From CAJPPJ01 sp963545265 (GTDB taxonomy: Bacteria; Bacillota_I; Bacilli_A; RF39; UBA660): a stretch of 64,000 nt of DNA. The notes beneath the pieces are model-generated. The model searched no databases. It was not told the DNA's origin and saw only the letters and a program-made list of their open reading frames with translations. A program made the position numbers and the translations under genes. The stretch lies in NCBI GenBank assembly GCA_963545265.1, contig CAUUHY010000003.1, positions 1 through 64,000 on the forward strand, read 5' to 3'. This document shows positions 25,201 through 33,501 of the stretch, one piece after another (position 1 is the first letter of the stretch; every line of letters starts with the position of its first letter).

Positions 25201-26353
25201 TTTGTTAGCTGGATATAAAGATGAAGACTTTGAAATTTTACAAAGAATTTATAATATAGGTAAAACTAGATGCTTGAGTAGTATCCCTAGAATAGAAAAC
25301 AAATATAATGGTTATAGTTATGAAATGTTAAGGTTAGATGATCCGACTCACTTGACGATAGGAGAATTTACTACTTGTTGTCAAAAACTATCAAATGCAG
25401 GAGAAACTTGTATGGAACATAGTATGCTAGATAAAAATGGAAGAGTTTTTGTAGTTAAAGATAAAGTTGGTAATGTAGTTGCTCAAAGTTGGGTATGGAG
25501 AAACGGTGATACATTATGTTTTGATAACATAGAAGTTCCTAATTTACTAATTAAAAATATGCGTAGTGAAGGAAAAAATTTAAATGAATTTTCTTCTAAT
25601 ATATTAAAAATATATAAAAAAGCAGGAGAAGAATTAATTAAAATAGATAGTGAAACTTATAAATCTTTATTAGAATTAGGAAAAATAACAAAAGAAGAAT
25701 ATGAAATTTTAAGGCTTAAAAGGACAACTTTTGGTTTAGGTTGCAACGATATTATTAAAGAATTAAAAGAAAATTTAGATGTAGTCAAACCAGAAGAAAC
25801 TTTACAACCATTTGAATATACTCCTGTTTTTACAAAGAAAGATATATATTTGTCTGATTCTATGATTCAATTTGTTTTATCAGGAGAAGAAGAAGTGTCA
25901 AAAGAACATAATAGAGAAAATTTATATGTATATAACGACCAATATATTGAATATACTGATAGTAACTTCAATAGTTTTGATACATATAAAGCATTAGAAA
26001 AAATAACTAAAGAAGAAACTACAAACATTTCAGAAGGTAGTAATTTTATTATAAATTTGGGGCTAAAAAATAATTTGGATCCACAAAAGACAAGAATTGT
26101 AATGAATTCTAATTTTGCTATTCTTTATGAAAAGGATGAAGATAAAATTAAGATAGCAGATTTATTATTTAACACAAAAATAGAAAATCATGAGCAAGTT
26201 ATAGATATAGAAGATGAAGTTGCATTACAAATTAATCTTGCTTTAAAACAGATTTCAGAAGATAAAAGAGTAGAATTATTAAATTTAGATGAAAATCAAA
26301 AAGATATGTATGAAAAAGCATTAAAAGCAGAAATTAATATAAGAAAAAAATAA
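22205..26353 (+). CDS. Very large protein of unknown function with a Cys/Trp-rich C-terminal block
   Basis: 1382 residues, Lys/Glu/Asn-rich, mostly helical by composition, with no signal or membrane segment. I do not recognise the family. Three copies of a loose motif lie in the first half: NKDLFLIDVEIPKDVKKNFF, YPELFLDQEIPLELKELF, and AKDLFLREDAPEELKKYF, suggesting repeated modules. Around residues 1035-1120 is a different, conserved-looking block: LTIGEFTTCCQ, GETCMEHSM, FVVKDKVGNVVAQSWVWRN and FDNIEVPN; its Cys, His, Trp and acidic residues could form an active site. A TATAAT box (22180-22185 region) and a weak GAAAGA site lie upstream. It forms its own unit after the serS terminator. Confidence 0.85.
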   Translation: MKLNIEEFRKKKIEIINLKNELDKIDVEIFKKNFLVFYYGLERELFSYDLSDIPSSEWEGITILADENNVMDLSKTKANVNIDQFKNFKYVKLSGLDIVKNIRKKIIDGNLPLDINIYNEEFIDENKDLFLIDVEIPKDVKKNFFRRTLSIKEFIEYEEIFNRFPIDNFLNLELEISQNIKENYPLGEYQKIILKYKDFFYKLSSIRDLITFNYYFIPEANLEESFIKAAKKYIINYRWVDDTLKMPEWAKSLNFDIVENLTNVEELFNYNYNTFLKNLSREKIIQYFTPEYLRKLEEETNLFSKSNFEIFNIIEKYILESKLEINYSKPIKNYEEFEKKFLLYLEINRKLGNFYEIIDYNLVTKALHKKYPELFLDQEIPLELKELFNSGNLNVKSLYFKDEYIKYLKDKNLIELLKLRPFLLLSEGEYFSSYNKSFFEKYIELYGNENFLKLCTEYGPFVSYIGVLNQLEIDDNKEVVDKRIMEAIYNVILSGRTYFDSFHYKKLEKNKNFFNKYKDLFVDFKEILNLTNEENEMLKNLCYEGLLKPEYIRDYPKLKEYLKDKRLFLFFQKDINSSNLIIELGKDKFLSLAEKFGKYIDAVTIQDIKNLNNTSNLEEDIKNIIIKKCLSGEYIYEENVPFFLKENAKDLFLREDAPEELKKYFYANEGKYLDFKILKENFNEWKEYLTKEQIKLAILKNPATRNQIKEYLEKFGLEKALRLALKNPDNVNYMIEHSYINILDLWYSKTGETFVPNKTIMLNFPEEDIDKFLISGKYWSTLMRLEYYSLTQNKTISLIKLSYLFGIFDQDKKGFDNLYAILTSIPKIIYNDQKEIVEKIKNDVNNLFREELEKTLTKDKIEFVDGNLFDFFYKKDDLDNYKVKINFDLCPNTGKLFRKIIQKYNELPILTPDKVEKIFFDFPYKNDEKFREFFIKNLDSILRNHNENSALISDVAKNFEKIRIINSNRKLTLNRAISYISSANYENINYGNEALARTSLLAGYKDEDFEILQRIYNIGKTRCLSSIPRIENKYNGYSYEMLRLDDPTHLTIGEFTTCCQKLSNAGETCMEHSMLDKNGRVFVVKDKVGNVVAQSWVWRNGDTLCFDNIEVPNLLIKNMRSEGKNLNEFSSNILKIYKKAGEELIKIDSETYKSLLELGKITKEEYEILRLKRTTFGLGCNDIIKELKENLDVVKPEETLQPFEYTPVFTKKDIYLSDSMIQFVLSGEEEVSKEHNRENLYVYNDQYIEYTDSNFNSFDTYKALEKITKEETTNISEGSNFIINLGLKNNLDPQKTRIVMNSNFAILYEKDEDKIKIADLLFNTKIENHEQVIDIEDEVALQINLALKQISEDKRVELLNLDENQKDMYEKALKAEINIRKK

Positions 26354-26406
26354 CTATTGTTTACTAAGTTATAATTTTGTATACTTAAAATAAGGAGGAA
26401 AAAACA

Positions 26407-26829
26407 ATGTCAGATTATTATACAAATAGTGCAGATATATCTCCAGAAGCATTAGGAATATTTGCAGGAATATTTATGTTCGTTATGTTTATTGTATTAA
26501 TTTTTTACTTAATTAACATAATATTTCAATGGAAGGTATTTGTAAAAGCTGGAAAACCAGGATGGGCTGCATTAATTCCAATTTATAATATTATTGTTAT
26601 GTTTGAAATATCAGGACTTCCAGCTTGGAATGTAGTATTATTATTTGTACCATTATTAAATGTGTATATATTAGTAAAATCATATATTAATCTTTCTAAG
26701 AACTTTGGAAAACCTGGTGTGTTTGCTTTAGGTTTAATATTTGTACCAATTGTTTTCTGGGGAATATTAGCATTTGATAGTTCCGTTTACGTTCCAATTA
26801 TGACACCAGAAAACAGTGATTTTGCTTAA
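26407..26829 (+). CDS. DUF5684-type small membrane protein
   Basis: 140 residues with four hydrophobic segments. The pattern WKVFVKAGKPGWAALIPIYNI followed by PLLNVYILVKSYINLSKNFGK is typical of the DUF5684 family (only parts quoted), which is sometimes fused to signal peptidases. Function unknown. AAGGAGG precedes the ATG by 8 bases. It has its own terminator. Confidence 0.8.
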   Translation: MSDYYTNSADISPEALGIFAGIFMFVMFIVLIFYLINIIFQWKVFVKAGKPGWAALIPIYNIIVMFEISGLPAWNVVLLFVPLLNVYILVKSYINLSKNFGKPGVFALGLIFVPIVFWGILAFDSSVYVPIMTPENSDFA

Positions 26830-26833
26830 TAAA

Positions 26834-26860
26834 AAAAGATAGAATTTTCTATCTTTTTAT
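26834..26860 (+). terminator. Rho-independent terminator
   Basis: AAAAGATAG (26834-26842) pairs with CTATCTTTT (26849-26857) across a 6-base loop; more T's follow. Confidence 0.8.
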
Positions 26861-26870
26861 TTTTTTATGT

Positions 26871-26876
26871 TATACT
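26871..26876 (+). promoter_or_regulatory. -10 box directly upstream of a start codon
   Basis: TATACT lies 8 bases before the ATG at 26885. With no ribosome binding site between, the transcript would start almost at the ATG. No good -35 is apparent. Confidence 0.45.
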
Positions 26877-26884
26877 TTTAGTAT

Positions 26885-27379
26885 ATGAAGAAAAGAATAA
26901 TAAATTTATTTTTAGTTTTGGGAATCATGCTAATAACAGCTTCTTTTTTATTCAGTAAAACTAATCAAATTAAGTTAAAAAAAGTTAAAACTAGTAATAA
27001 TTATCAGTTTTCTATAAATGAAAAATACGAAAAAAATGATAAAACTAAAGTTAATGATTTATCTGATATGGTTTATTTTGATAAAGAAAATTTTAAAATA
27101 ATTACAGTTTTTGTAGATAGTAAAAGCACTTATAAAAATGATTTTAATTTTTATAAAAAATATAAATTGGAAGACAATTCAAAAGATAAAGAGAATTTAG
27201 TAGTAAAAGAAGGTAAAAATTCTTACACTTTTACATTTACAAAAAATAATAAAACCTATTATATGAAGTGTTATTTGTTTGATGATAATGATACTTTTAT
27301 GGAAGTTTTGATGTGGTCTTATAATGAAGAAGACTTGCAAGAATTTGATAAAATTATAGAAAGTAGGAAAAAACTATGA
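26885..27379 (+). CDS. Membrane-anchored hypothetical protein
   Basis: 164 residues: an N-terminal hydrophobic helix (about 5-23) and an extracytoplasmic-type domain of mixed beta character (YTFTFTKNNKTYYMKCYLFD). I recognise no family. No ribosome binding site is visible and a -10 box lies 8 bases before the ATG, so it may be leaderless. It overlaps the next membrane-protein gene by 4 bases (ATGA), the first of three such overlaps leading to prsW. Confidence 0.75.
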   Translation: MKKRIINLFLVLGIMLITASFLFSKTNQIKLKKVKTSNNYQFSINEKYEKNDKTKVNDLSDMVYFDKENFKIITVFVDSKSTYKNDFNFYKKYKLEDNSKDKENLVVKEGKNSYTFTFTKNNKTYYMKCYLFDDNDTFMEVLMWSYNEEDLQEFDKIIESRKKL

Positions 27380-28272
27380 AAATCTTAAATAAAATAGTAA
27401 TGTTTATATTTATTGTTGTGTTTGTTTTATTAAGTAATTTATATATTTTTAAATTAGTGAACAATAACGAAAACATAAGAAAAAATGTAGAAAAAATAGA
27501 ATATGCTAAAAATAATAAAAATTTTGTTTATGAATTTTTTAAAGAACTTGGTGAATATGAAGTAGTAAATATTGATAAAAAAATAGATGAATTTTTAATT
27601 GATGCTATCAATAATAAAGATGCTATTATAGATAGAGAATATTTAAAAGATAAATTAAAATTAGAAAAAGTTGATAAATATTTTTATGAACAAACCGAAG
27701 TAGAAAAAAAGATATTAAAACAAATAAAAAGATATAAAGTTGGTTTGTTTAAAGAAATATATAAGATAGATTTAAAAGAAATATTTATTGTAATAGTAGT
27801 AATGCTTATATTTATGTTTATTATGTTTATGTTAATGAATAGATCAGTATCTAAAACTTTTTCTAATATTGCAATTGTATTTTTTGTTATTTTTCTTTTA
27901 AATTTAATAGTTACATTTGTTCCAAAATATATAGCGTTTGTTGGTAATATATGGGCAAGTTATTTAAATAATTTACTTTTTATGTATTCAGAATATATGA
28001 AAGAATTAACTTTATATATATTAATATCTTTAATTTTTATAATGCTTTTATTAGTAGTTTTATACTTTATAAATTTATATAGAATTAAGAAAAAAGGAAT
28101 AGTAACAGAAGATAATTTTTTAGATAAGTATGAAGAAAAACTTCCTGTAAATATAGATGAAAATCTAGAAGAGCCAAAAGAGGAAATTAAAGAAGAAAAA
28201 GAAATAAAAAAAGTAGTTAAAAAGACAAATAAGAAAAATAAAAATACTAAAAAGAATAAGGAGAAAGAATGA
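27376..28272 (+). CDS. Membrane protein with a charged C-terminal tail
   Basis: 298 residues: one N-terminal membrane helix (7-26), an extracytoplasmic region of about 100 residues, three more helices (about 135-155, 165-187, 212-236), and a cytoplasmic tail with acidic then very Lys-rich stretches (KKTNKKNKNTKKNKEKE). Family unknown. The poly-Lys tail could contact nucleic acid or acidic lipids. It is coupled by 4-base overlaps to the genes on either side. Confidence 0.8.
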   Translation: MKILNKIVMFIFIVVFVLLSNLYIFKLVNNNENIRKNVEKIEYAKNNKNFVYEFFKELGEYEVVNIDKKIDEFLIDAINNKDAIIDREYLKDKLKLEKVDKYFYEQTEVEKKILKQIKRYKVGLFKEIYKIDLKEIFIVIVVMLIFMFIMFMLMNRSVSKTFSNIAIVFFVIFLLNLIVTFVPKYIAFVGNIWASYLNNLLFMYSEYMKELTLYILISLIFIMLLLVVLYFINLYRIKKKGIVTEDNFLDKYEEKLPVNIDENLEEPKEEIKEEKEIKKVVKKTNKKNKNTKKNKEKE

Positions 28273-28580
28273 AAGCAGAATATTATGTGGTTTTATTAAT
28301 ACTTATAATTATATTATTTACAGTATTAAAAATTAATAAATCAGATTTTAGTTTAAATATGAATAAACTATTAGAATATCTTGGTGGTAAAGACAATATA
28401 ATAGATACGAGTTACAATATGTCTAGATTTATAGTTACTTTAAAAGATATATCTATAGTAAATAAAGAAGGAATACAAAAGTTAGGTGCTAAAGGGATAG
28501 TAGAAATAGATAATAAATTGAAAATTGTTTTAGGTAGAGATTCAAAAGAATTAAAAAAATTCATAGATGATATTAAATGA
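28269..28580 (+). CDS. Membrane-tethered, Cys-less PTS EIIB-like domain
   Basis: 103 residues: a membrane helix at 5-20, then a domain that follows the glucose-family EIIB pattern, LLEYLGGKDNI, SRFIVTLKD, GIQKLGAKGIVEIDNKL, IVLGRDSKELKKFI. In true EIIB the phosphorylated Cys sits in CxTRLR; here the aligned stretch is NMSRFI, so the Cys is Asn50 and the protein cannot carry phosphate in that way. No EIIC or EIIA is nearby. It may be a structural or sensory remnant. Overlaps of 4 bases link it to the upstream membrane protein and to prsW. Confidence 0.75.
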   Translation: MKAEYYVVLLILIIILFTVLKINKSDFSLNMNKLLEYLGGKDNIIDTSYNMSRFIVTLKDISIVNKEGIQKLGAKGIVEIDNKLKIVLGRDSKELKKFIDDIK

Positions 28581-29263
28581 AAATAGTTATTAGTTTATTG
28601 CCAGTACTTTTACTTACTTATTATATTTATAAAAAAGATAAACATAAAGAATCTTTATATATGATAATATTCTTAATTTTGGGTGGAATATTTAGTGCAA
28701 TATTTTCATATGCATTAAGTGAATTTACCAAAAATATAGTAGTAGATAATTTAGTTTTTAAGAATATAGTTTTTATTGGATTTAAAGAAGAATTTATTAA
28801 ATTTATAGTATTATTTTTAATATGTTTTAATGCATTAGAGTTTGATGAAATATATGATTCTATAGTTTATTCTACGTTTTTATCTTTAGGTTTTATTTTT
28901 ATAGAAAACATAATATATATAAATACTTTAAATATTAATTTTATAGATATTGTTTTAAGATCTATTATGTCTTGTGGAGTTCATTTTGCTTTAGGAGTTA
29001 CAATGGGATACTTTATAGGATACGCTAAAGATAATCAAATAAATTATAAATATTTTAGTTCTGTTACTAATATCTTTTTAGCTTTTTTAATACCTAGTAT
29101 TTTACATGGAATATATGATTTACTTATTTCTTTAAGTATAAAATATAATAATATAAGTTATTTTGTTCCTTGTTATGTTATGATTGTGTTTATTGTTTCT
29201 TATTTTATGTTTAATAAATATTTAAGTCTTAGAAACAATAATTTTGTATCATTTACTAACTAG
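28577..29263 (+). CDS. prsW: PrsW-family intramembrane metalloprotease
   Basis: 228 residues with about seven membrane helices. Family motifs are in order: FKEEFIKF (the EExxK zinc/catalytic pair), GFIFIENIIY (ENxxY), a His in GVHFALGVTMGYF and SILHGIYDLL (HGxYD). B. subtilis PrsW cuts an anti-sigma factor (RsiW) as a first step in signalling. No sigma/anti-sigma pair is beside it here; possible substrates are the coupled single-pass membrane proteins upstream. Substrate assignment is speculative. Confidence 0.88.
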   Translation: MKIVISLLPVLLLTYYIYKKDKHKESLYMIIFLILGGIFSAIFSYALSEFTKNIVVDNLVFKNIVFIGFKEEFIKFIVLFLICFNALEFDEIYDSIVYSTFLSLGFIFIENIIYINTLNINFIDIVLRSIMSCGVHFALGVTMGYFIGYAKDNQINYKYFSSVTNIFLAFLIPSILHGIYDLLISLSIKYNNISYFVPCYVMIVFIVSYFMFNKYLSLRNNNFVSFTN

Positions 29264-29289
29264 GAGTATAATTTTGAATAGGTGATTTG

Positions 29290-29985
29290 ATGAAAAAGAA
29301 AATATTAATTATAAGTTTCATAATCGTTTTTGTTATAACAATATTTAGTGTTTTTTATTTCCTTTTTTTTAGAAGAAAAAATGCTTTTGAAAAACTTGAT
29401 TTAACTAAAGTAGACAATTTGATGTTTGTAGCTCATCCAGATGATGAAATGCTGTGGGGTGGAAGAGAACTTATTAAAAACAAATATCTTGTAGTATGTA
29501 TTACTTGTGGAACAAACAAAAGAAGAGTAAAAGAATTTAAAAAAGTAATGAAACAAGTAGATGATCAATATTTAATGTTAGGTTATCCAGATAAGATTAT
29601 GAATATGAGAAGTAATTGGAAAAACGAATATGCTTCTATAAAACAAGATGTAGAAAGAATCTATAATCTAAAAAATTGGAAAAAGGTAGTAGTGCATAAT
29701 CCGATGGGAGAATATGGACATATGCATCATAAAATGACTAGTAAAATTGTTACAGAAGTAGTTGATCATAAAAAACTTTATTATTTTAATATGTATAAAA
29801 GAAAATCTATTATAGATTATAACGATCCTATGCCAAAAGAAGACTTGGAAGAGAAGAAAAAAATATTATCGATTTATAAATCACAAGGATTTATAAAGAA
29901 AATGTTTTATCATATGATAGCTTTTGAAAAGCTAATAACTTATGAAGATTGGATAAAAAATGAGCAATTTAAACAAAAAAGATAA
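29290..29985 (+). CDS. PIG-L/LmbE-family deacetylase, membrane-anchored
   Basis: 231 residues: an N-terminal membrane helix (about 5-25), then the PIG-L fold with the zinc/catalytic motif VAHPDDEMLWGG and the second metal motif GEYGHMHHKM. Family members remove acetyl groups from N-acetylglucosamine-type sugars on lipids, thiols or antibiotics. The anchor suggests a lipid-linked or wall sugar; the substrate is unknown. The ATG at 29290 has AGGTGAT just upstream; the preceding TTG is rejected. The yfhO-like gene overlaps it by 26 bases. Confidence 0.88.
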   Translation: MKKKILIISFIIVFVITIFSVFYFLFFRRKNAFEKLDLTKVDNLMFVAHPDDEMLWGGRELIKNKYLVVCITCGTNKRRVKEFKKVMKQVDDQYLMLGYPDKIMNMRSNWKNEYASIKQDVERIYNLKNWKKVVVHNPMGEYGHMHHKMTSKIVTEVVDHKKLYYFNMYKRKSIIDYNDPMPKEDLEEKKKILSIYKSQGFIKKMFYHMIAFEKLITYEDWIKNEQFKQKR

Positions 29986-32434
29986 GTTTAATATAGCTAT
30001 AATTATTATAGCTTTTTTAATTTTTACAATAATAATAACTAGATTTACTAACTATTATGGATCTTTACTTGATTGGGAAGCTCAACATATAGCTATACCA
30101 AATACTTTTAGAACATTATTTTATCAAAATTTAGAATTTTTACCTGATTTTGTTTTAAATATAGGAGCAGGTCAAAATATTTATTATTTATCATATTATG
30201 GGCTTTTAAATCCATATATTTTAATTTCTTATCTTTTTCCATTTATAAAAATGGTGGATTTTATATCTCTAATTGGAATATTAATACCCATATCTTCAAC
30301 TATTTTGATATATATATGGTTAAGAAAAAGATATGATGAAAAGATAAGTTTTATGTCTAGTATTTTGTTTATGTTTTCAATGTCTTTATCTTTTCATTCA
30401 CATAGACATATTATGTTTATTAATTATATGCCTTTTTTGTTAATGGGTCTTTTTGCTATAGATGAAAAGTATGATAAGAAAAAAAGTTCTTTATTAGTAT
30501 TATCAATATTTTTAATAGCGATAACTAGTTTTTATTATTCTATATCAGCATATATAGTTTTAATATTTTATTATATTTTCAAATATATAGAAGATAATAA
30601 AAAAATAGTTATAAAAGATTTATTTATAAGACTTATAAAATTATCTTTAAATTTTATACATGGAATTCTTTTTAGTGCAATTGTATTACTTCCAACTGCA
30701 GCTGTAATAATAAACGGAAGAGAAAAAACTACTTTAGCAATAAAATTTTTAGATACTTTAATTCCTAAATTTAATGCCTTATATTTTTTATATTCTCCTT
30801 ATGGAATAGGTTTAACTGTAATTGCGATAGTAGCTATACTTTATGCTTTAATATCAAAAGATTTAAAATACAAGTTTTTATCAATAATATTATTTTTAAT
30901 ATTACTTTTCCCGGTATTTAATTATATATTAAATGCTACTATGTATATTGATGCTAAAATTTTAATACCATTTTTACCACTTGTTATAGTTTTAATAGCT
31001 AATTTTATAAAAAACGTAACTGATAATTTAATAACTAACAATGAATTTATTTTTATAATAGCAATTACTAATTTATGTATAATGAGTTCTATTATATATA
31101 TATATATTGATTTAATGATTTTAATTATAATTTTATTTTTATATAAGAAATTTAATAAGAAATTTATATTATATTTTATAATGTTATTTGCAATAATTAT
31201 ATCGATAATATTTTCTTTAAATGATCCGTTGTTAAACAAAAAAGAATATGATAGAGATTATAAAACTTTAAAAAATATAGTTAATTATATAAGAAAAAAA
31301 GATAGCGATTTATATAGAATTGCAATAGATTATAAAAATGAAGGATTTATAAATCAAATATTTGATAATTCGTCTGTTTATACATCTACAATATATTCTT
31401 CATTAAATAATAAAAATTATAGTAATTTTTATTATGAAGAGTTATTAAATAATATAAAACATAGAAATAGAGTAATCACTACAACTACAACTTCCGATTA
31501 TTATTTAAATAGTTTATCTAATAAATATGTAGTTAGTAAAAAAAATTTAATTAATAAAAAGTTAATAAAAAAAATAGATTCATATAATATTTATTTAAAT
31601 GAAGATAGTAAATATATGTTTTATCTTAGTGATAAGTTAATAAGTGAAGAAAATTATGATAAATTAAAATATTATGAAAAGCCATTAGCATTAATGAATT
31701 ATGATGTAGTAAATAAATCAAATGATAATGTTAATTTTAATATAGAAAAAATAGAAAATATTAATTTAATAAAAATTGGTGAATATCAAATAGACAAAAT
31801 TTTAAAATATAGTATAGATTTAAAAGAAGTTAAAAATTTATTTATTAGGATAAATATGTATGATTCCCCTTCGTGTAAAATTGGAGATAATTATATAGAT
31901 ATTAATAATATTAGAAATAAATTAACTTGTAAAACTTGGAAATATCATAATAAAAATTATAGTTTTGATTATTTTGTCACTTCAGATAAATTAAATTTAA
32001 AACTTAAAAATAGTAAATATTATATAAAAGATTTTGAAATTTATGAAATTAAAAATTTTTCAATCGATAAAAAAGAAAAAGTAAATATAGCATATAAAAA
32101 TTCTATATTTTATGGAGAAGTTAATTCTGATAAAGAAAAATACTTTATAACTACTATTCCTTATGATAAAGGTTTTAAAGTATTAATAGATGGTAAAGAA
32201 GTAAAAATAGAAAAGGTAAATAAGGGATTTGTTGGATTTAAAGTTTTAAAAGGAAAACACAAAGTTATAATTAAATTTAATGCTCCTTTAAAAAAAGAAG
32301 CGTTAATAATAACTTTAGTATCTTTATTTGTATATATATTTTTAATATGGAAGGATCAAAATAATGAGAAGTTACTTGGAAGTGAACTTAAACAATATAA
32401 GAAAAAATTTACAAGAAATAAGAAGAATAACTAA
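29960..32434 (+). CDS. YfhO-family polytopic membrane protein (likely glycosyl transfer)
   Basis: 824 residues: about twelve membrane helices in the first half, then a large extracytoplasmic domain and one last helix near 800. The opening loop reads LDWEAQHIAIPNTFR and NIGAGQNIYYLSYYGLLNP, the hallmark of YfhO proteins, a GT-C-like family linked to glycosylation of lipoteichoic acid in Bacillota. The C-terminus (TIPYDKGFKVLIDGKEV, then a helix) is also typical. Its last 71 bases overlap the start of alr, which is long. Downstream GT2 and GtrA genes fit a lipid-linked sugar pathway. Confidence 0.9.
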   Translation: MSNLNKKDKFNIAIIIIAFLIFTIIITRFTNYYGSLLDWEAQHIAIPNTFRTLFYQNLEFLPDFVLNIGAGQNIYYLSYYGLLNPYILISYLFPFIKMVDFISLIGILIPISSTILIYIWLRKRYDEKISFMSSILFMFSMSLSFHSHRHIMFINYMPFLLMGLFAIDEKYDKKKSSLLVLSIFLIAITSFYYSISAYIVLIFYYIFKYIEDNKKIVIKDLFIRLIKLSLNFIHGILFSAIVLLPTAAVIINGREKTTLAIKFLDTLIPKFNALYFLYSPYGIGLTVIAIVAILYALISKDLKYKFLSIILFLILLFPVFNYILNATMYIDAKILIPFLPLVIVLIANFIKNVTDNLITNNEFIFIIAITNLCIMSSIIYIYIDLMILIIILFLYKKFNKKFILYFIMLFAIIISIIFSLNDPLLNKKEYDRDYKTLKNIVNYIRKKDSDLYRIAIDYKNEGFINQIFDNSSVYTSTIYSSLNNKNYSNFYYEELLNNIKHRNRVITTTTTSDYYLNSLSNKYVVSKKNLINKKLIKKIDSYNIYLNEDSKYMFYLSDKLISEENYDKLKYYEKPLALMNYDVVNKSNDNVNFNIEKIENINLIKIGEYQIDKILKYSIDLKEVKNLFIRINMYDSPSCKIGDNYIDINNIRNKLTCKTWKYHNKNYSFDYFVTSDKLNLKLKNSKYYIKDFEIYEIKNFSIDKKEKVNIAYKNSIFYGEVNSDKEKYFITTIPYDKGFKVLIDGKEVKIEKVNKGFVGFKVLKGKHKVIIKFNAPLKKEALIITLVSLFVYIFLIWKDQNNEKLLGSELKQYKKKFTRNKKNN

Positions 32435-33467
32435 GTCCAAAATTATGCCAGTTATAAAAAATGATGCATATAGTTTAGGATCAGTTAAAATAGCTCAAAC
32501 TTTAGAAAAAGAAGGGATAGATTTTTTTGCTGTTTGTACTATAAAAGAAGCATTGTTACTTAGAGAAAATAATATTAAGTCTAATATATTGCTTTTTTCT
32601 AAAGTATTTGATGATGAATATTATTTGTTAAAAAATAACAATATCACATTAACTGCATATTCATTAGAAGAATTAGAAGAACTTAATAATTATTTAATTA
32701 AAGAAAATTTTTCTATAAATGCTCATTTAAAAATAGATACAGGTATGACTAGACTTGGATTTCTTTATTCTGAAAATGAAAAAGAAATTGATGATATATT
32801 AAGAGCATTTAAGTTTTCTAATATAAAGATAACAGGAATATATTCACATTTATCTTCAGCTGAAGAAGAAGATAGTAAATATAGTAATATGCAAATAAAA
32901 CTTTTTAATGAAGTATTATCTTTATTAAAACAAAAAAATATAAATTATGGTTTTACACATTTGTTTGCAAGTCATGCCGCACTAAATTATCCTGGTGAAT
33001 ATGATTATATTAGACCTGGTATGATTTTATATGGAATAACAGTAAGAGAAGATCTTAAAAATTTAAGTGATATAAAATTATATCCAGCAGTTAAGTTTTT
33101 TAGTAGAGTAATTTCTGTGAAAACTGTAAAAGAAAATACGCCTGTTTCATATTCTAGACTTTATATTACCGATAAAAAAACAGAAGTAGCAGTTGTTTCA
33201 GTAGGTTTTGCTGATGGATATCAAAGAAACTTATCAAATGATTTTTATGTATATATTAATAATCAAAAATGCAATATTTTAGGTAGAATATGTATGGATC
33301 ATATGATGGTTGATGTAACGAATAAAAATGTTAAAGTAGGTGACATTGTAGAACTATTTGGAGACAATATAAAAATAGATGAAATATCTAAAAAACTTAA
33401 TACTATTAATGGCGATATATTGTGTGGTATTAAAAAAAGAGTGGAAATTAAATATGTAGAAAATTAA
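32364..33467 (+). CDS. alr: Alanine racemase
   Basis: 367 residues. It makes D-alanine for peptidoglycan and teichoic acids, using PLP. The PLP lysine is Lys32 in MPVIKNDAYSLG; the catalytic Tyr lies in TPVSYSRLY; GFADGYQRNL, GRICMDHMMVDVT and GDIVELFG are other family marks. The usual bacterial opening (VKADAYGHG) is changed to IKNDAYSLG. The N-terminal residues RSYLEVNLNNIRKN match the family, so the 71-base overlap with the yfhO-like gene is real and not a misplaced start. Confidence 0.95.
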   Translation: MRSYLEVNLNNIRKNLQEIRRITKSKIMPVIKNDAYSLGSVKIAQTLEKEGIDFFAVCTIKEALLLRENNIKSNILLFSKVFDDEYYLLKNNNITLTAYSLEELEELNNYLIKENFSINAHLKIDTGMTRLGFLYSENEKEIDDILRAFKFSNIKITGIYSHLSSAEEEDSKYSNMQIKLFNEVLSLLKQKNINYGFTHLFASHAALNYPGEYDYIRPGMILYGITVREDLKNLSDIKLYPAVKFFSRVISVKTVKENTPVSYSRLYITDKKTEVAVVSVGFADGYQRNLSNDFYVYINNQKCNILGRICMDHMMVDVTNKNVKVGDIVELFGDNIKIDEISKKLNTINGDILCGIKKRVEIKYVEN

Positions 33468-33501
33468 TAAAAATAATGATATATTTTTATTAGGAGTTAT
33501 T

